A stretch of DNA of 64,000 bases from CAIUGU01 sp963819685 (GCA_963819685.1 CAWFXI010000007.1:186001-250000), one strand, 5' to 3'; positions 7,961-17,254 are shown, numbered from the stretch's first letter. Notes: generated by a model not told the origin, from the letters alone. Numbers and translations: made by a program.

Positions 7961-9299
7961 ATGGAACGATTCCGGTATTTCAGCTGCTTTGTGGTTGCTG
8001 CCCTGCTGGCTTTCAGTGGGATGTCGGGAGCGGCTGAGCCAGCCGAACCGGAAAGAATTACTGTTCTGAACCAGTATCTGGCCAGTGCCGCTGAACGACG
8101 CTGGACAGACGCACTTCCGCTCGCGGAGCGCCTGTTAGAGCTGGCTGTGGCAGGGAGCGGCGAACGCTCAAGAGAGACGGCGGACGCGCTGATCCGTCTG
8201 GGCACGGTGCAGTTCGCGATCAAGGATCTGCCAAATGCCGAGATCAGTTTCGGGAAGGCGGTGTCCATCGTTGAGCAGCAGAGCGGGCCGCTCGATCGCG
8301 GCCTGCAGGAACCTTTGAGCGGCCTCGGCTACACGCTGGCCTCGATGGGCCGCCCTGGAGACGCCGTGCAGGTACTCGAGAGAGCATTGCTCGTAAGCCA
8401 GCGACACAACGGCCTGTTTGACGTCAGCCAGCGTTCCTTACGACAGCAACTCGGTAACAGCCTGTCGGAACTCGGGCGCTGGCCCGAGGCAGAACAACAG
8501 TTCCGCAATATTCTGCAGACAGCAGAAAACGCCTACGGTCCCGAAGACGTCCGGATGGCCGAAATGCAGAATCTCGTCGGTGACTGGTACTCCCGCTCGG
8601 GTCAGTTTGAACCCGCACGGCAACTGTACCGGCGCGCCATTCAGCTCGTCGAAAAGAAGGCCGGCGTGAGCGACGCGCTGCTGATCAATCCGCTGCGCAG
8701 CCTGGGACGCAGTTACATCCGCGAATTGCTGTTCGCGAATGCCGGGGTGCTCACGTCGTACAACGGCTCCTATCGGCCCTTGCGTCGCACGCGTCTGCCT
8801 GCCGAAGGAGAGGAGGCGATAGTGCGCGCTATCGGCATCATGGAAGCTACGGAAGCGCGGAATCCGCTCACCTACCGCACAGCGCTGGTCGACGCTGGCG
8901 ACTGGTTCATGCTGAAGAACGACATGACGAGGGCGCTCGAGTTACTACGGTCGCGCGCTGGCCCAGCGTGCAACGACGAGCGAGGAAACCGCACTCGCCG
9001 GTGATCCCTTGAGTTTCCCCGTCATGCTCGATTATGAACTGCCGCAGGTGGCTCGACGTTACTTCGATCGCCCGCCCGAGAAAACGATAGAGCGCCGGCT
9101 GGTCCTCGAGTTTACGGTCACGCGAACTGGCGAGGTTGTTGAGCCGCATGTCGTCGAGAGCGACGGCAACGAGCGCATGGAACGCGAAACGCTCGCTGCA
9201 ATTCGCGAAGCCCTCTATCGACCACGCTTCGAAAACGGTGCGCCCGTCGATACGCCGAACGTCCGCTTCCAGCAGACCTTCAAGGAACTCACGAAGTAG
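7961..9299 (+). pseudogene. Secreted TPR protein with TonB-like C-terminal domain, one frame shift
   Basis: The ATG at 7961 opens a signal peptide (YFSCFVVAALLAFSGMSGA) followed by helical repeats of the TPR type (SAAERRWTDALPLAERLLEL, ALIRLGTVQFAIKDLPNAEI, QLGNSLSELGRWPEAEQQF). Near 8942 one extra T shifts the frame. Downstream, in the next frame, comes YYGRALAQRATTSEETALAG and then VMLDYELPQVARRYF. That leads to a TonB-C-like domain (LVLEFTVTRTGEVV, HVVESDG, ALYRPRFENGAPVDT) ending at 9299. The span has a length of 3n+1, which fits a single inserted base in an otherwise intact gene of about 445 codons. The protein is probably periplasmic. Its end overlaps that of the convergent lipoprotein gene by 11 bases. 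Confidence 0.8.
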
Positions 9300-10083
9300 T
9301 GAGTTGCAGCTCGGCAGGCGCCGGTGACGGTGCGCTTGCACCGCTGGAAGAAGGTTCTCGAGTTTCTGCGGTGGGCGGTGTGGACTCGCTGGCTACGGGT
9401 GCCGCTGCAGCAGCAGGAACCTGCTCTGACGGTAGCGGCTGCGGCGCCACTGCAGGATCCAGGGTATCGGGCTGCGCAGGAGCGGGCAGCAGCCCACGGA
9501 TAATTGCCTGTTCGCGGAATTCCACTACCAGCTTGGCTCCTGCGTCACGCATTGCAAGGGCCGTAGCCCTCGCGAGCGGCTTCTCTGCACTCATTCCCGA
9601 AGCGGGCACGATGCCATAGCCCGTGAATGGCCAGGACTCGGCCAACCTGCCATCCGGCGTGTAGACGCTGACGCGGTACTTGATGCTGACCGCGTAGAAC
9701 TGGGTGCCCGCATCCCGCGGAGTCACGAAAGAAAAGTCCTCGACTGTCGGCTCCAGAATGGCACGGATGCCGGAATCCATCTGTTGGGCGCCGGCTATGT
9801 TATCGACAGCAACGACCTTCTCGAACATTGCATTCATCAGGCGCGATACGCCTTCGCTCTGGGCCGCCCCTAGAGCCACCTCCCAGTTGAAGCCGTAGCG
9901 CTCACCCTTGAATACATAACTCGAAAACTCGATCGGTATGAACAAGGCGACCGATACCGGAATTTTTACAATGACCGGTTGCGGGATATTCGGCTGTGCT
10001 TCAAGACGCAGTGTGCTGCACCCGCTGACTGCCGCGAGCAGGGCAAGAAGCCCGATCACACCAAGTTGCTGCCGCCGAATCAT
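9289..10083 (-). CDS. Outer-membrane-type lipoprotein, last gene of the kinase/VWA cluster
   Basis: This 264-residue protein has a lipoprotein signal (LGVIGLLALLAAVSGC, lipobox VSGC). The body is a mixed alpha/beta domain (VSVALFIPIEFSSYVFKGER, EGVSRLMNAMFEKVVAVDN, IRAILEPTVEDFSFVT, YRVSVYTPDGRLAESWPF). It recalls lipoproteins that sum over paralogous components, but I cannot name the family. After about residue 195 the sequence is Pro/Ala/Ser-rich and probably unstructured. The gene is 51 bases downstream of a VWA gene and ends the minus-strand cluster. It is likely the periplasmic or outer-membrane part of that system, by context. Confidence 0.75.
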   Translation of the reverse strand: MIRRQQLGVIGLLALLAAVSGCSTLRLEAQPNIPQPVIVKIPVSVALFIPIEFSSYVFKGERYGFNWEVALGAAQSEGVSRLMNAMFEKVVAVDNIAGAQQMDSGIRAILEPTVEDFSFVTPRDAGTQFYAVSIKYRVSVYTPDGRLAESWPFTGYGIVPASGMSAEKPLARATALAMRDAGAKLVVEFREQAIIRGLLPAPAQPDTLDPAVAPQPLPSEQVPAAAAAPVASESTPPTAETREPSSSGASAPSPAPAELQLTTS

Positions 10084-10134
10084 GTGAACGTGTTACTCCT
10101 TCGCGGACGCTGATGCAATGGCCGAGGCTGCCTG

Positions 10135-11187
10135 TCACGACGCCGGCGTGGCTGCAGTTTTCTTTTCCAGCTGGCCAATGCGCAGGCGCGCCCCACTGCG
10201 CGGCTCCTGCAACCCCACGAACGTTCCTCCGTTGCGTGCGCACAGAATCCGCATCAGGGTCGCAAAGCGGATACTCGTGTACTGCGGCGCATCAGGTCGC
10301 ACCGGAAATCCGATCGCATGGATGCGGACGAGCCGTTCACCCGTCTGATCCTCGCGATTCACCAGATCAACGGTCTTGACGACGGAATCGATCGACGGGC
10401 CGGTGAACTCGTCGCCGAAGACGTACAGACTGATTTTCTTGTCCTTGGCCCAGTAGGTTCTGATTGCGGAAACGATGCCGCCAGCGGGGTTCGAAGCCGA
10501 GAACGCGTTCCAGTTGCGCAACCGGTCGATCACCGTCTTGCGCTGTCCGGGGCTGTCAGGAATCCATTTGCCCGCATAGCTCGGGAACATCGGCGTACCG
10601 ACATCATTCATGACCTGGAAGCCCTTCAGCTTCGGATAGACGTTGAGCGTCTCCTCGACCTTCTGCAGCATCTGCGGCCACTCATAGTTGAACATGCTGC
10701 CCGAAGTGTCGATCAGGAAGATGACATATTCACTGTCGACCGGAATGCCGCCAATGGTTTCATCCTCGGGTCGACGGCGAAAATTGCTGCCCAGCAGGCG
10801 TTTCATTTCCTCGCTCAGCTGCTGTTGCGCAGCGACCAGCTGTCCCTGTATGTCGTTGGCGACTTCGGATTCCTGCTTGGACGCTGAAAAGCGACCCTGA
10901 ATGTCACTGAGGTCGCCGCGCAAGCGGGCAATCCGCGCCTTTTCCTCGGAGACCTGCTGCTGCTTTGCGGTCAGATCGCGATTGAGGACGACCGATTGCC
11001 CGCGCAGCTCATTCAGTTCCTGATCGAGTGCGACGATCTGCCCTTCAAGTTCGCGCCGCGCCTGTTCCAGCGCCTTGGGTTCACCGAATTTGCTCAGCAT
11101 GAACAGCAGAATGACCGCGCCGAACGCACAACAGATCGTGTCGAGGAACGACATGCTGAAAACCTGGAACTCCTGGCGGCGCTTCAT
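10135..11187 (-). CDS. Membrane-anchored VWA-domain protein (second of a pair)
   Basis: This 350-residue protein has a short N-terminus, then one membrane helix at about residues 11-32 containing FSMSFLDTICCAFGAVILLF, with Asp16 at the start of the helix. A coiled coil of about 90 residues follows (EQARRELEGQIVALDQELNE onward). The VWA domain has an intact MIDAS motif DTSGS at 160-164, then GFQVMND, NPAGGIVSAIRTYW and KKISLYVFGDEF. The layout of one helix with an early Asp, then a periplasmic part, matches ExbD/TolR/MotB proteins. The domain that normally binds peptidoglycan or TonB is replaced by VWA. The ATG overlaps the upstream VWA stop (ATGA), so the two are coupled. Confidence 0.85.
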   Translation of the reverse strand: MKRRQEFQVFSMSFLDTICCAFGAVILLFMLSKFGEPKALEQARRELEGQIVALDQELNELRGQSVVLNRDLTAKQQQVSEEKARIARLRGDLSDIQGRFSASKQESEVANDIQGQLVAAQQQLSEEMKRLLGSNFRRRPEDETIGGIPVDSEYVIFLIDTSGSMFNYEWPQMLQKVEETLNVYPKLKGFQVMNDVGTPMFPSYAGKWIPDSPGQRKTVIDRLRNWNAFSASNPAGGIVSAIRTYWAKDKKISLYVFGDEFTGPSIDSVVKTVDLVNREDQTGERLVRIHAIGFPVRPDAPQYTSIRFATLMRILCARNGGTFVGLQEPRSGARLRIGQLEKKTAATPAS

Positions 11188-12278
11188 GGCCAGTCCTTCG
11201 CCGGGCTCAGGAACGACCCGCCGGTGTTGCGGGATGCCACCCAGAAGGCGGCCGGCGCCGAGGGATCCCCTTCCATCGGCAACAGGATCACGTTAAGCGG
11301 AACGTCGCGCGGATAGCGGCCCATGGCGCGCTCAAACAGCTTCAGGCGTTCCTCGCCATCGACGGTCTTGCGAATCATCGGAGCCGAAACCCCCTGCGTC
11401 GGCAGACCGTCGGTGATCAGAATGACATTGTCGGGCCTGGGATTCATCGCGGTGACCGCGGCAAAGGCATTCTCGAGGCTCGTGCCATCCTTGGGTACGC
11501 GCTCGCGCAACGCGGTAATCGCCCCGTTCAGCGCCTCGGCGTTGTTGCCCTCGAGCCATTTGCCGGCGCTGTCCTTGACCAGCGGTGTCGCCGTCGTGTT
11601 GAACGCATAGACCTGGAACTTGGACGCCGGCGGAATCTGCGCGAGCAACCAATCGACGGTGCCAACGGCACGCTGCCATTTCTCCGACAGCAGCTTGCGG
11701 GAATCCGCCATGTTGCGCATGCGCAGAACGTTCACGACAGTCTCATCGAGCATGCTGGCTGACACATCGACCAGGATGAAGACCCGCTCGCCGCCTACTT
11801 TCAGGCCCGTCAGATACTGCCGATCACCCTGTCCGATAAAACCCCGCACCCGATTGCCAGGCGCACCGGGACTTTGGGCGCCGCCCTCGAGACGACGCTT
11901 GCCTTCATCCAGTGCCTTGAGATCCGCCTTGAGGCGTTCAATTGCTTCCCGGCGCGACAGAGTGGAGCCTTCTGCATCCGCAAGCTCGACCTTGAGCCGC
12001 GTCGTTTCCTCCAGCACTCGCGTGCCCAGGCCTTCCATGCGCTTCGCTTCTTCAGTTGTCTGCTCCATGGAATTGCGGGCATCAGCGAGGCTCTGGTAGC
12101 CCTCGAGAACTTCCTGTTCAAGGCGATCGGCCTCGGCCCGCAAGGCCGCCGTGTCTTTCTGGAAGTTCTTGCCGCTCGTGGCATTGAGGATCATGTAAAG
12201 CAGCACGATCGAGCCGAACGCACAGCAGATCGTGTCGAGGAACGACATGCTGAAGATGTCAAACTGGCGGCGTGCCAT
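11184..12278 (-). CDS. Membrane-anchored VWA-domain protein (first of a pair)
   Basis: This 364-residue protein is a paralogue of the gene at 10135. It starts MARRQFDIFSMSFLDTICCA, with Asp15 at the head of its only membrane helix. The segment FSMSFLDTICCAFG is identical in both proteins. A coiled coil spans about residues 40-130. The VWA domain shows FILVDVSASM with MIDAS residues DVSAS at 171-175, then FQVYAFNTTATPL, DGTSLENAFAAV and NVILITDGLPTQG. The start overlaps the end of the Hsp70/FHA gene by 20 bases. VWA domains bind protein partners through a metal ion. Together with the ExbB/TolQ-like protein encoded upstream, an ion-powered role is inferred. Confidence 0.86.
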   Translation of the reverse strand: MARRQFDIFSMSFLDTICCAFGSIVLLYMILNATSGKNFQKDTAALRAEADRLEQEVLEGYQSLADARNSMEQTTEEAKRMEGLGTRVLEETTRLKVELADAEGSTLSRREAIERLKADLKALDEGKRRLEGGAQSPGAPGNRVRGFIGQGDRQYLTGLKVGGERVFILVDVSASMLDETVVNVLRMRNMADSRKLLSEKWQRAVGTVDWLLAQIPPASKFQVYAFNTTATPLVKDSAGKWLEGNNAEALNGAITALRERVPKDGTSLENAFAAVTAMNPRPDNVILITDGLPTQGVSAPMIRKTVDGEERLKLFERAMGRYPRDVPLNVILLPMEGDPSAPAAFWVASRNTGGSFLSPAKDWP

Positions 12279-13668
12279 GGTCGCTCACAATCTGAATGAG
12301 ATCGAGCTGCACACCTGGAGCTCCGAGTCGCAGGCGATCCCCGACACGCAGGACCGTCCTGCCTTTGACGCGCTCTTCGTTGACGTAGGAACCGTACGTG
12401 CTGTGATCCTCGATCGTCGTGATGCCTTCGCGCCTGACCAGCGTGCAATGCAGACGAGAAACGCCGGGTGCGCCAGCCGGCACCGTCAGGGCGCGTTTAC
12501 CGTCCGGAATTGCCCAGCCGAGACTCAAGGGCTCCGCAGTGATCGGCCACGCTCGTCCTGCGAACAGCACATGCGTGGGGCGGTGTTCGGCGGGCAGGCT
12601 GTCGTTGTCGATGTCGCCGGACCCGGCACTCGCCGCCAGAGGTACCGAGAGGCGATAGATCAACGTCAATGCTTCAACCGGGCGCTGGATCGAGGCTGCA
12701 TGCTGCAAAGCGCCGAGAGCCGCCGCCCCTCTCGGCAGCACGCGGATTTCGCAATCACGCAACGTACTGAACTGCTCAAGCGCTCCAGGCAATTCCGCGA
12801 GCCGATGGGCAATGCGCAACTCAACGGCCTCGCCTGCCGGGCGAGCGGTTTGCACGAGCCGCACCAGCTCTGCATATCGGCTCTGGACTGCGTCGATCAT
12901 CTGCTGTCGCGTCAGCTCGACCTGATGCGTCTCGCCAGCGAAGGCGATTTCAGCCGTCACTGTGTCCTGGGCTTTCAGTGCCGCGAGCCACGTGGGGAGC
13001 TGATCGACGACTGACTGCTCGGATACAGCCTGATTCAGAGGATCGAATCGCGTCCTGCGGACGAAGGTTTCAGCGACGGCTTCGATCCACGCCTGCTGGA
13101 GGGCCAGCCAACCGAGCCGCGGCTGCAATTCAAAATGACTGCGCTTCAGTCCTTGTCCTTCACCCTGATGCTCAAGCACCGTCAACGCAGCACGATGCAG
13201 CTCGAGGTCAAGATGCAATACGCGACGCGGCGCCGCCTCGAGGGAACTGGCTGCCAACCCCGCGTCAACCATTCCGGCCAGCGGCAGGCCCGCTTCATTG
13301 ACGATGCCGATCAGGATGCCGAGCTGATCACGGGAGTAACCCGGGGGTACCGCGATGAGCAACTGATCCTCACCCGTCAGCAGGGGTTTCAGAATCTGCA
13401 CCAGGTGAGCGAAGGCGACATCCGCCGTGGTCTGGAATTCGGCAGTGGGGCGCGGGAGCGGCGTCACGCCCAGCTCGCGCCAGAACGTGCTGTGGGCAAA
13501 CAGAGGCCGCTGTCGTGCACGCGCAGCAGCGGCTTCGCCCGTCAGGACATTGCTGCCTTCAAGCAATGCGAACCCCGGGCTCTCGGCCAGGATCTCGCTG
13601 TCCCCCGCGGCAGAAATGCGCGCGAGCAGCAAACCGGCATCGTTGAGTTCGAGGGCAAGCAGCGTCAC
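12259..13668 (-). CDS. Hsp70/actin-fold-like protein with C-terminal FHA domain
   Basis: This is a 469-residue protein. The first ~350 residues resemble a divergent Hsp70-type ATPase fold: MTLLALELNDAGLLLARISA at the start, LLIAVPPGYSRDQLGILIGI, GLPLAGMVDAGLAA, VLHLDLELHRAALTVLE and REGIT-type strands later. The last ~85 residues form an FHA domain with GAPGVSRLHCTLVRRE, then DHSTYGSYVNEERV and RVGDRLRLGAPG, keeping the SRxH and STYGSYVN features that read phosphothreonine. No membrane segment is visible, so it should be cytoplasmic. It is likely a phospho-dependent partner of the Ser/Thr kinase encoded upstream. Whether it hydrolyses ATP cannot be judged. Confidence 0.78.
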   Translation of the reverse strand: MTLLALELNDAGLLLARISAAGDSEILAESPGFALLEGSNVLTGEAAAARARQRPLFAHSTFWRELGVTPLPRPTAEFQTTADVAFAHLVQILKPLLTGEDQLLIAVPPGYSRDQLGILIGIVNEAGLPLAGMVDAGLAASSLEAAPRRVLHLDLELHRAALTVLEHQGEGQGLKRSHFELQPRLGWLALQQAWIEAVAETFVRRTRFDPLNQAVSEQSVVDQLPTWLAALKAQDTVTAEIAFAGETHQVELTRQQMIDAVQSRYAELVRLVQTARPAGEAVELRIAHRLAELPGALEQFSTLRDCEIRVLPRGAAALGALQHAASIQRPVEALTLIYRLSVPLAASAGSGDIDNDSLPAEHRPTHVLFAGRAWPITAEPLSLGWAIPDGKRALTVPAGAPGVSRLHCTLVRREGITTIEDHSTYGSYVNEERVKGRTVLRVGDRLRLGAPGVQLDLIQIVSDHGTPPV

Positions 13669-13695
13669 TGCGAAAGGCTCCGTATCAGATTGTGG

Positions 13696-14496
13696 CTAGC
13701 GCGCCAGCATGTGCCGGACGACATGCGTGTCGAGATAGTCCTCGGTGTCGAGCACCATGCGCTCCTGCCGCAGTTGCAGCTGATGCAGCACCAGCATGAC
13801 AAGGATGCTGAGTGAAAGGGCGACCAGCGTTGCGTTGAACGCGGTGCCGAGGCCAGACACGACACCGGAGACGTCGCCTTCAACGGCTTTGTGCGCCTGT
13901 TGCAACGACGCGCCGATACCCCGCACGGTGCCGACGAAGCCGATCGCCGGAATGGCCCATGCGACGAACCGCACCATCGACAGTTCTGAATCCAGACGAT
14001 CGTTCTCGTGCTGGCACACGCTGCGCGCCGCAGTGGCGACGTCCTGGATATTGCGGGTCGCGCCAAATCGATGCAGCGCAGTCAGCAGTGCCCGCGGCAG
14101 CAGGAAGCTCCGGGTTTCTGCAGACAGCGATTCGATCTGGCGCGCGTACTCACGTGAATCCTCGGGCAGGATCTTCATGCCTTCGCGCAACTGCAGCAGG
14201 TCGGTGTCGAGGAGCTTGCGCTGGGCGTTCACGCGTATCGCACGGTACGTCATGATCGTGAGCGCCCAGGCTGCGAAGATGAAGCAGACCTCCGGCTCGT
14301 AGTCCTTGATGACGACCAGCGCATGCAGTTCCGGAACGTAGTTCGGATCGGCCGCCATTGCGATCAGATCCTTCTGGCGAACCTCTTCCGCCCGCGGCCT
14401 GATCATCGTGGCGTAAATACCCTGTACCACCGTGATGATGATCACGAGCGAGAAAACTTCGATGAGGAAATCGGAAGTCCTGGATTTCTTGTTCAT
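13696..14496 (-). CDS. MotA/TolQ/ExbB-type proton channel protein
   Basis: This 266-residue protein has membrane helices at about 9-29, 70-88, 175-198 and 218-240. The family signature is at the third and fourth helices: AIPAIGFVGTVRGIGASL (GxxGTVxGI) and LGTAFNATLVALSLSILVML. Between helices two and three lies a cytoplasmic helical region of about 85 residues, as in TolQ/ExbB. Known members form pentameric channels around a dimer of ExbD/TolR/MotB, using ion flow to move a periplasmic part. No ExbD, TolR or MotB gene lies nearby. The two VWA proteins downstream have matching topology and are the obvious partners. It is 17 bases from the gene upstream and 27 from the one downstream. Confidence 0.86.
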   Translation of the reverse strand: MNKKSRTSDFLIEVFSLVIIITVVQGIYATMIRPRAEEVRQKDLIAMAADPNYVPELHALVVIKDYEPEVCFIFAAWALTIMTYRAIRVNAQRKLLDTDLLQLREGMKILPEDSREYARQIESLSAETRSFLLPRALLTALHRFGATRNIQDVATAARSVCQHENDRLDSELSMVRFVAWAIPAIGFVGTVRGIGASLQQAHKAVEGDVSGVVSGLGTAFNATLVALSLSILVMLVLHQLQLRQERMVLDTEDYLDTHVVRHMLAR

Positions 14497-14513
14497 GACG
14501 CTTTCCTGCCCTG

Positions 14514-14804
14514 TCAGATATCGATTGGAAAAGACACGTCGAAGTCGGCACGAACCGCTTCACTTGGCACGAACCGCTGCGGAGTCGCCGCGGGCGAAGG
14601 TGCATCTGGAGTTGCTGTGGCAGCGGGTTTGACTGCTGCCGGCGTAGTTGTCGCTTGTGCCGGTGTGGTTGCTGTTGCCGGTGGTGCCGCGGGCGCTTTT
14701 GCCGGCTGCACCGGTGCTGAAGGGGCAGGGGTTGCCGCTGCCGGTGTTGCCGGAGTTTGCACAGGAGTCGCTGCCAGCGCGGCGAGTCCTGCCAGCAATG
14801 TCAC
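14514..14804 (-). CDS. Small secreted Ala/Pro/Thr-rich protein
   Basis: The frame from a GTG at 14804 gives 96 residues: MTLLAGLAALAATP, then about 60 residues of Ala/Pro/Thr, then a short conserved-looking end (FVPSEAVRADFDVSFPIDI). The start is doubtful. An ATG at 14841, five bases after the upstream stop, would give a much better signal peptide (MTVTRFRTAIAAVTLLAGLA) if one extra base near 14830 were removed. The span from 14841 has length 3n+1, which fits such a one-base error. The protein is probably periplasmic. Its low complexity hides any family, and it appears to belong to the cluster by position only. Confidence 0.5.
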   Translation of the reverse strand: MTLLAGLAALAATPVQTPATPAAATPAPSAPVQPAKAPAAPPATATTPAQATTTPAAVKPAATATPDAPSPAATPQRFVPSEAVRADFDVSFPIDI

Positions 14805-14845
14805 TGCCGCTATTGCTGTCCTGAATCGAGTGCACCGTCATGTGC

Positions 14846-17254
14846 CTACTCCGCGTAACGCGCCAGACGGAAACCGAGGTCGGTGCGCGTGTTGGATCCA
14901 AAATCGCGAGCTGTCAGCCTGAGATCGGTGACGCCAGACTGGTGCCAGCTTGACCCGCGGATGACCCGCTGACCGGTTTCACCGCCGGTGAGCGGATCGA
15001 TGGCCACCTGGCTCGCGTCCGCCGTCACAGTGTAGATGTCCTGGGTCCACTCGGCGACATTACCGCCCATGTCGAACAGGCCCAGCGCATTGGCTGGAAA
15101 GCTGCCGACCGGAGCGCTCGCCGGGTAGCCGTCGTCATAGTCCGGAATGACATCTTGGACAACGATCCGCGCCGAGAAATCCGCATAGTTGCCTGAGCGA
15201 GGTGCAACGGGCAGTGCCTCACCCCATGGATAACGTCGTGTCGCCGTCCCACGCTCGTAGCGTGCCGCCCACTCCCATTCCGCTTCGGTCGGCAGCCTGT
15301 AGCCGGTGGTCGCGGGGACTATCGGTGCCAGGGAACCGTTCTTCGTTTCGTACGCTGCCGGCAGGCCTTCCTGCTGCGACAACCAGTTGCAGAACGCCGC
15401 GGCCTGCTGCCAGCCCACATTCACGACCGGCTGTCGGTCCAGATCCAGGGAATGGGCGCCTACAAAGCCGGATCGGTGGTCGGCACGAAACTGGCGGAAT
15501 TCCGCATTCGTGACTTCGCGCGTGCCGAGATAGAAACGCCTTTTCAGCTCCACTTCGCGTTGCGCCTCGTTGGCGCGACGGCCGGGCTCACGGCGGGAAC
15601 TGCCCATGGTGAAGCGACCCGGCGGCAACAACTTCAGTTCCCCTGCCTTCGACGCAATCACTGCAGGAATCGCCGCCGCCTTGGATTCGTCCGGCGTCAG
15701 TAATGTCACATTGACAGCCTGCGGCAATCCGGGACGAGGGGTGACGGCGACCTTGTGCGACACCAGACCGGGCTTGCGGATCTCGATCTCGTGGGTGGTC
15801 GCAGTCAGGCGCAGTTTCTGGTTCGCGGCCCCCTTGGCCTCGCCATCGACGAACAACTGCGCATCGGCTGGTTGGGCAGTGACTGTGAGTTCGCCATAGA
15901 TGCCGGTGAGTTCAAGGACCAGTACCTGCCGAGCTCCCGGCCCGACGGTTACGCTGCGTTCAAGCGACTCATAACCCGGCCTTGCGAGCACCATGGACTG
16001 CGCGAGATCGGGCCTGATCGTGAGCTCAAGCGGCGTCTGCCCACGATACGCGCCACCAATCGTCACGCTGGCACCTGATGGATTGCTGCGTACCAGTAGC
16101 TGCCCGTCAGGCAATCCAAGGCGAATCGGTCCGACTACCTGGGGCTCATTGGCGACCACCCTGAGATCCGTCGTCCAGGGCGTAAATCCCTTGAGCCTGA
16201 GTTCGAGGGGATGGCTGCCTTCAAGGACTTCGGTCTCAATGGGGGTCACGCCGCGTTTTTCCCCGGCGACGAACAGCTCGGCCCCGGCAGGTTCCGAACT
16301 GACAGTCAGTTTTGCCCAGGCTGGAACCAGTTCGGGGCTCAGCGACTGCGTGACTCCCGCGCCTTCGATTTCCAGCTCCGTTGTGAATTCGCGGTAGCGG
16401 GGCGCGGCGATGGCCACGGTGTGCTTGCCGGGAGACAGCTCAAAATCGGCAGGTGCGGGACCGACCGCCATACCATCAATACTGACTGTCGCCGCCACCG
16501 GCACTGTCACCCGCAGCACTCCAGGCAGCTTTTCAAGCGTGACTTCTACCTGCTGGTTGGCCTGAGACGTGACCTCGACGGTCTGCGTCAGCGGCCGGAA
16601 GCCAGCACGCTCGACGTGCAACTGGTACTGGCCTGGTCGCAGCAGGTACTGCGATCCCAGCCGCAGCGCAGGCAGGCTGCCCTGCAATGCAATGCGATCA
16701 GCGCCCGACGGAACATTGACGATCAAGGACACCGAAGTGAAAACGAACCACAACGCCAGGGCGAACGCGACAGCGACGACCGGCAGGATGACCCTTCTTG
16801 GATTGAATCGCCGCCCGCGCGCGGCTGACGCCGGACCTGCACGAAACTGAATCGCTTCGATCCTTTCGTCATCATCGACCGTGCTGCCGGAGACACGCTG
16901 ACTCGGCTCCAGGACCGGTGGTGCGGTGATGTTTCCCGCGCTGCCATCCTCAACGACCAGGACGTTGCGACCGCCCTGACTGGCGAGGCGCAACCGGGCC
17001 GACCCCAGCGTCACGACATCGCCCACCTTGAGCCACACCGAGCCCCGCACCGGCAACCCGTTGTGGTTGAGTTCGGTACCTTCCGTCGGCTGCAGGAACA
17101 GCTCTTCCTCATGTAACGCGCACCAGGCGACGGGCCCGTCGAATCCACCCGCCAGCACGATAGTGCAGCCCGGACCGCCAACGCTGAGCGGAAACTCAGC
17201 CGCAGTAAATGATCTCTCGCCGAGCGCGTCTTGCAGGGTCAGTGCGGCAGTCAA
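14846..17254 (-). CDS. FHA - TM - PEGA repeats - SUMF1-like protein
   Basis: This is an 802-residue multidomain protein. An FHA-like domain covers about residues 15-95 (VGGPGCTIVLAGG, EGTELNHNGLPVRG, LKVGDVVTLGSARLRL). One membrane helix lies at about 154-178. Residues 178-560 hold at least four PEGA-type beta repeats (SSEPAGAELFVAGEKRGVTP, SNPSGASVTIGGAYRGQTPL, AQPADAQLFVDGEAKG). The C-terminal part from about 565 is a formylglycine-generating-enzyme/SUMF1 fold (PPGRFTMGSSRREPG, YRLPTEAEWEWAARYE, LGLFDMGGNVAEW, RVIRGSSWHQSG). The catalytic cysteines of true FGE near the end are absent, so it is probably a binding domain. The FHA part should be cytoplasmic and the rest periplasmic. Its start overlaps the kinase stop by four bases. 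Confidence 0.85.
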   Translation of the reverse strand: MTAALTLQDALGERSFTAAEFPLSVGGPGCTIVLAGGFDGPVAWCALHEEELFLQPTEGTELNHNGLPVRGSVWLKVGDVVTLGSARLRLASQGGRNVLVVEDGSAGNITAPPVLEPSQRVSGSTVDDDERIEAIQFRAGPASAARGRRFNPRRVILPVVAVAFALALWFVFTSVSLIVNVPSGADRIALQGSLPALRLGSQYLLRPGQYQLHVERAGFRPLTQTVEVTSQANQQVEVTLEKLPGVLRVTVPVAATVSIDGMAVGPAPADFELSPGKHTVAIAAPRYREFTTELEIEGAGVTQSLSPELVPAWAKLTVSSEPAGAELFVAGEKRGVTPIETEVLEGSHPLELRLKGFTPWTTDLRVVANEPQVVGPIRLGLPDGQLLVRSNPSGASVTIGGAYRGQTPLELTIRPDLAQSMVLARPGYESLERSVTVGPGARQVLVLELTGIYGELTVTAQPADAQLFVDGEAKGAANQKLRLTATTHEIEIRKPGLVSHKVAVTPRPGLPQAVNVTLLTPDESKAAAIPAVIASKAGELKLLPPGRFTMGSSRREPGRRANEAQREVELKRRFYLGTREVTNAEFRQFRADHRSGFVGAHSLDLDRQPVVNVGWQQAAAFCNWLSQQEGLPAAYETKNGSLAPIVPATTGYRLPTEAEWEWAARYERGTATRRYPWGEALPVAPRSGNYADFSARIVVQDVIPDYDDGYPASAPVGSFPANALGLFDMGGNVAEWTQDIYTVTADASQVAIDPLTGGETGQRVIRGSSWHQSGVTDLRLTARDFGSNTRTDLGFRLARYAE

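Noticed and set aside
14846..16000. Active formylglycine-generating enzyme
   Set aside because: The cysteines needed for catalysis are missing and no sulfatase gene is nearby.
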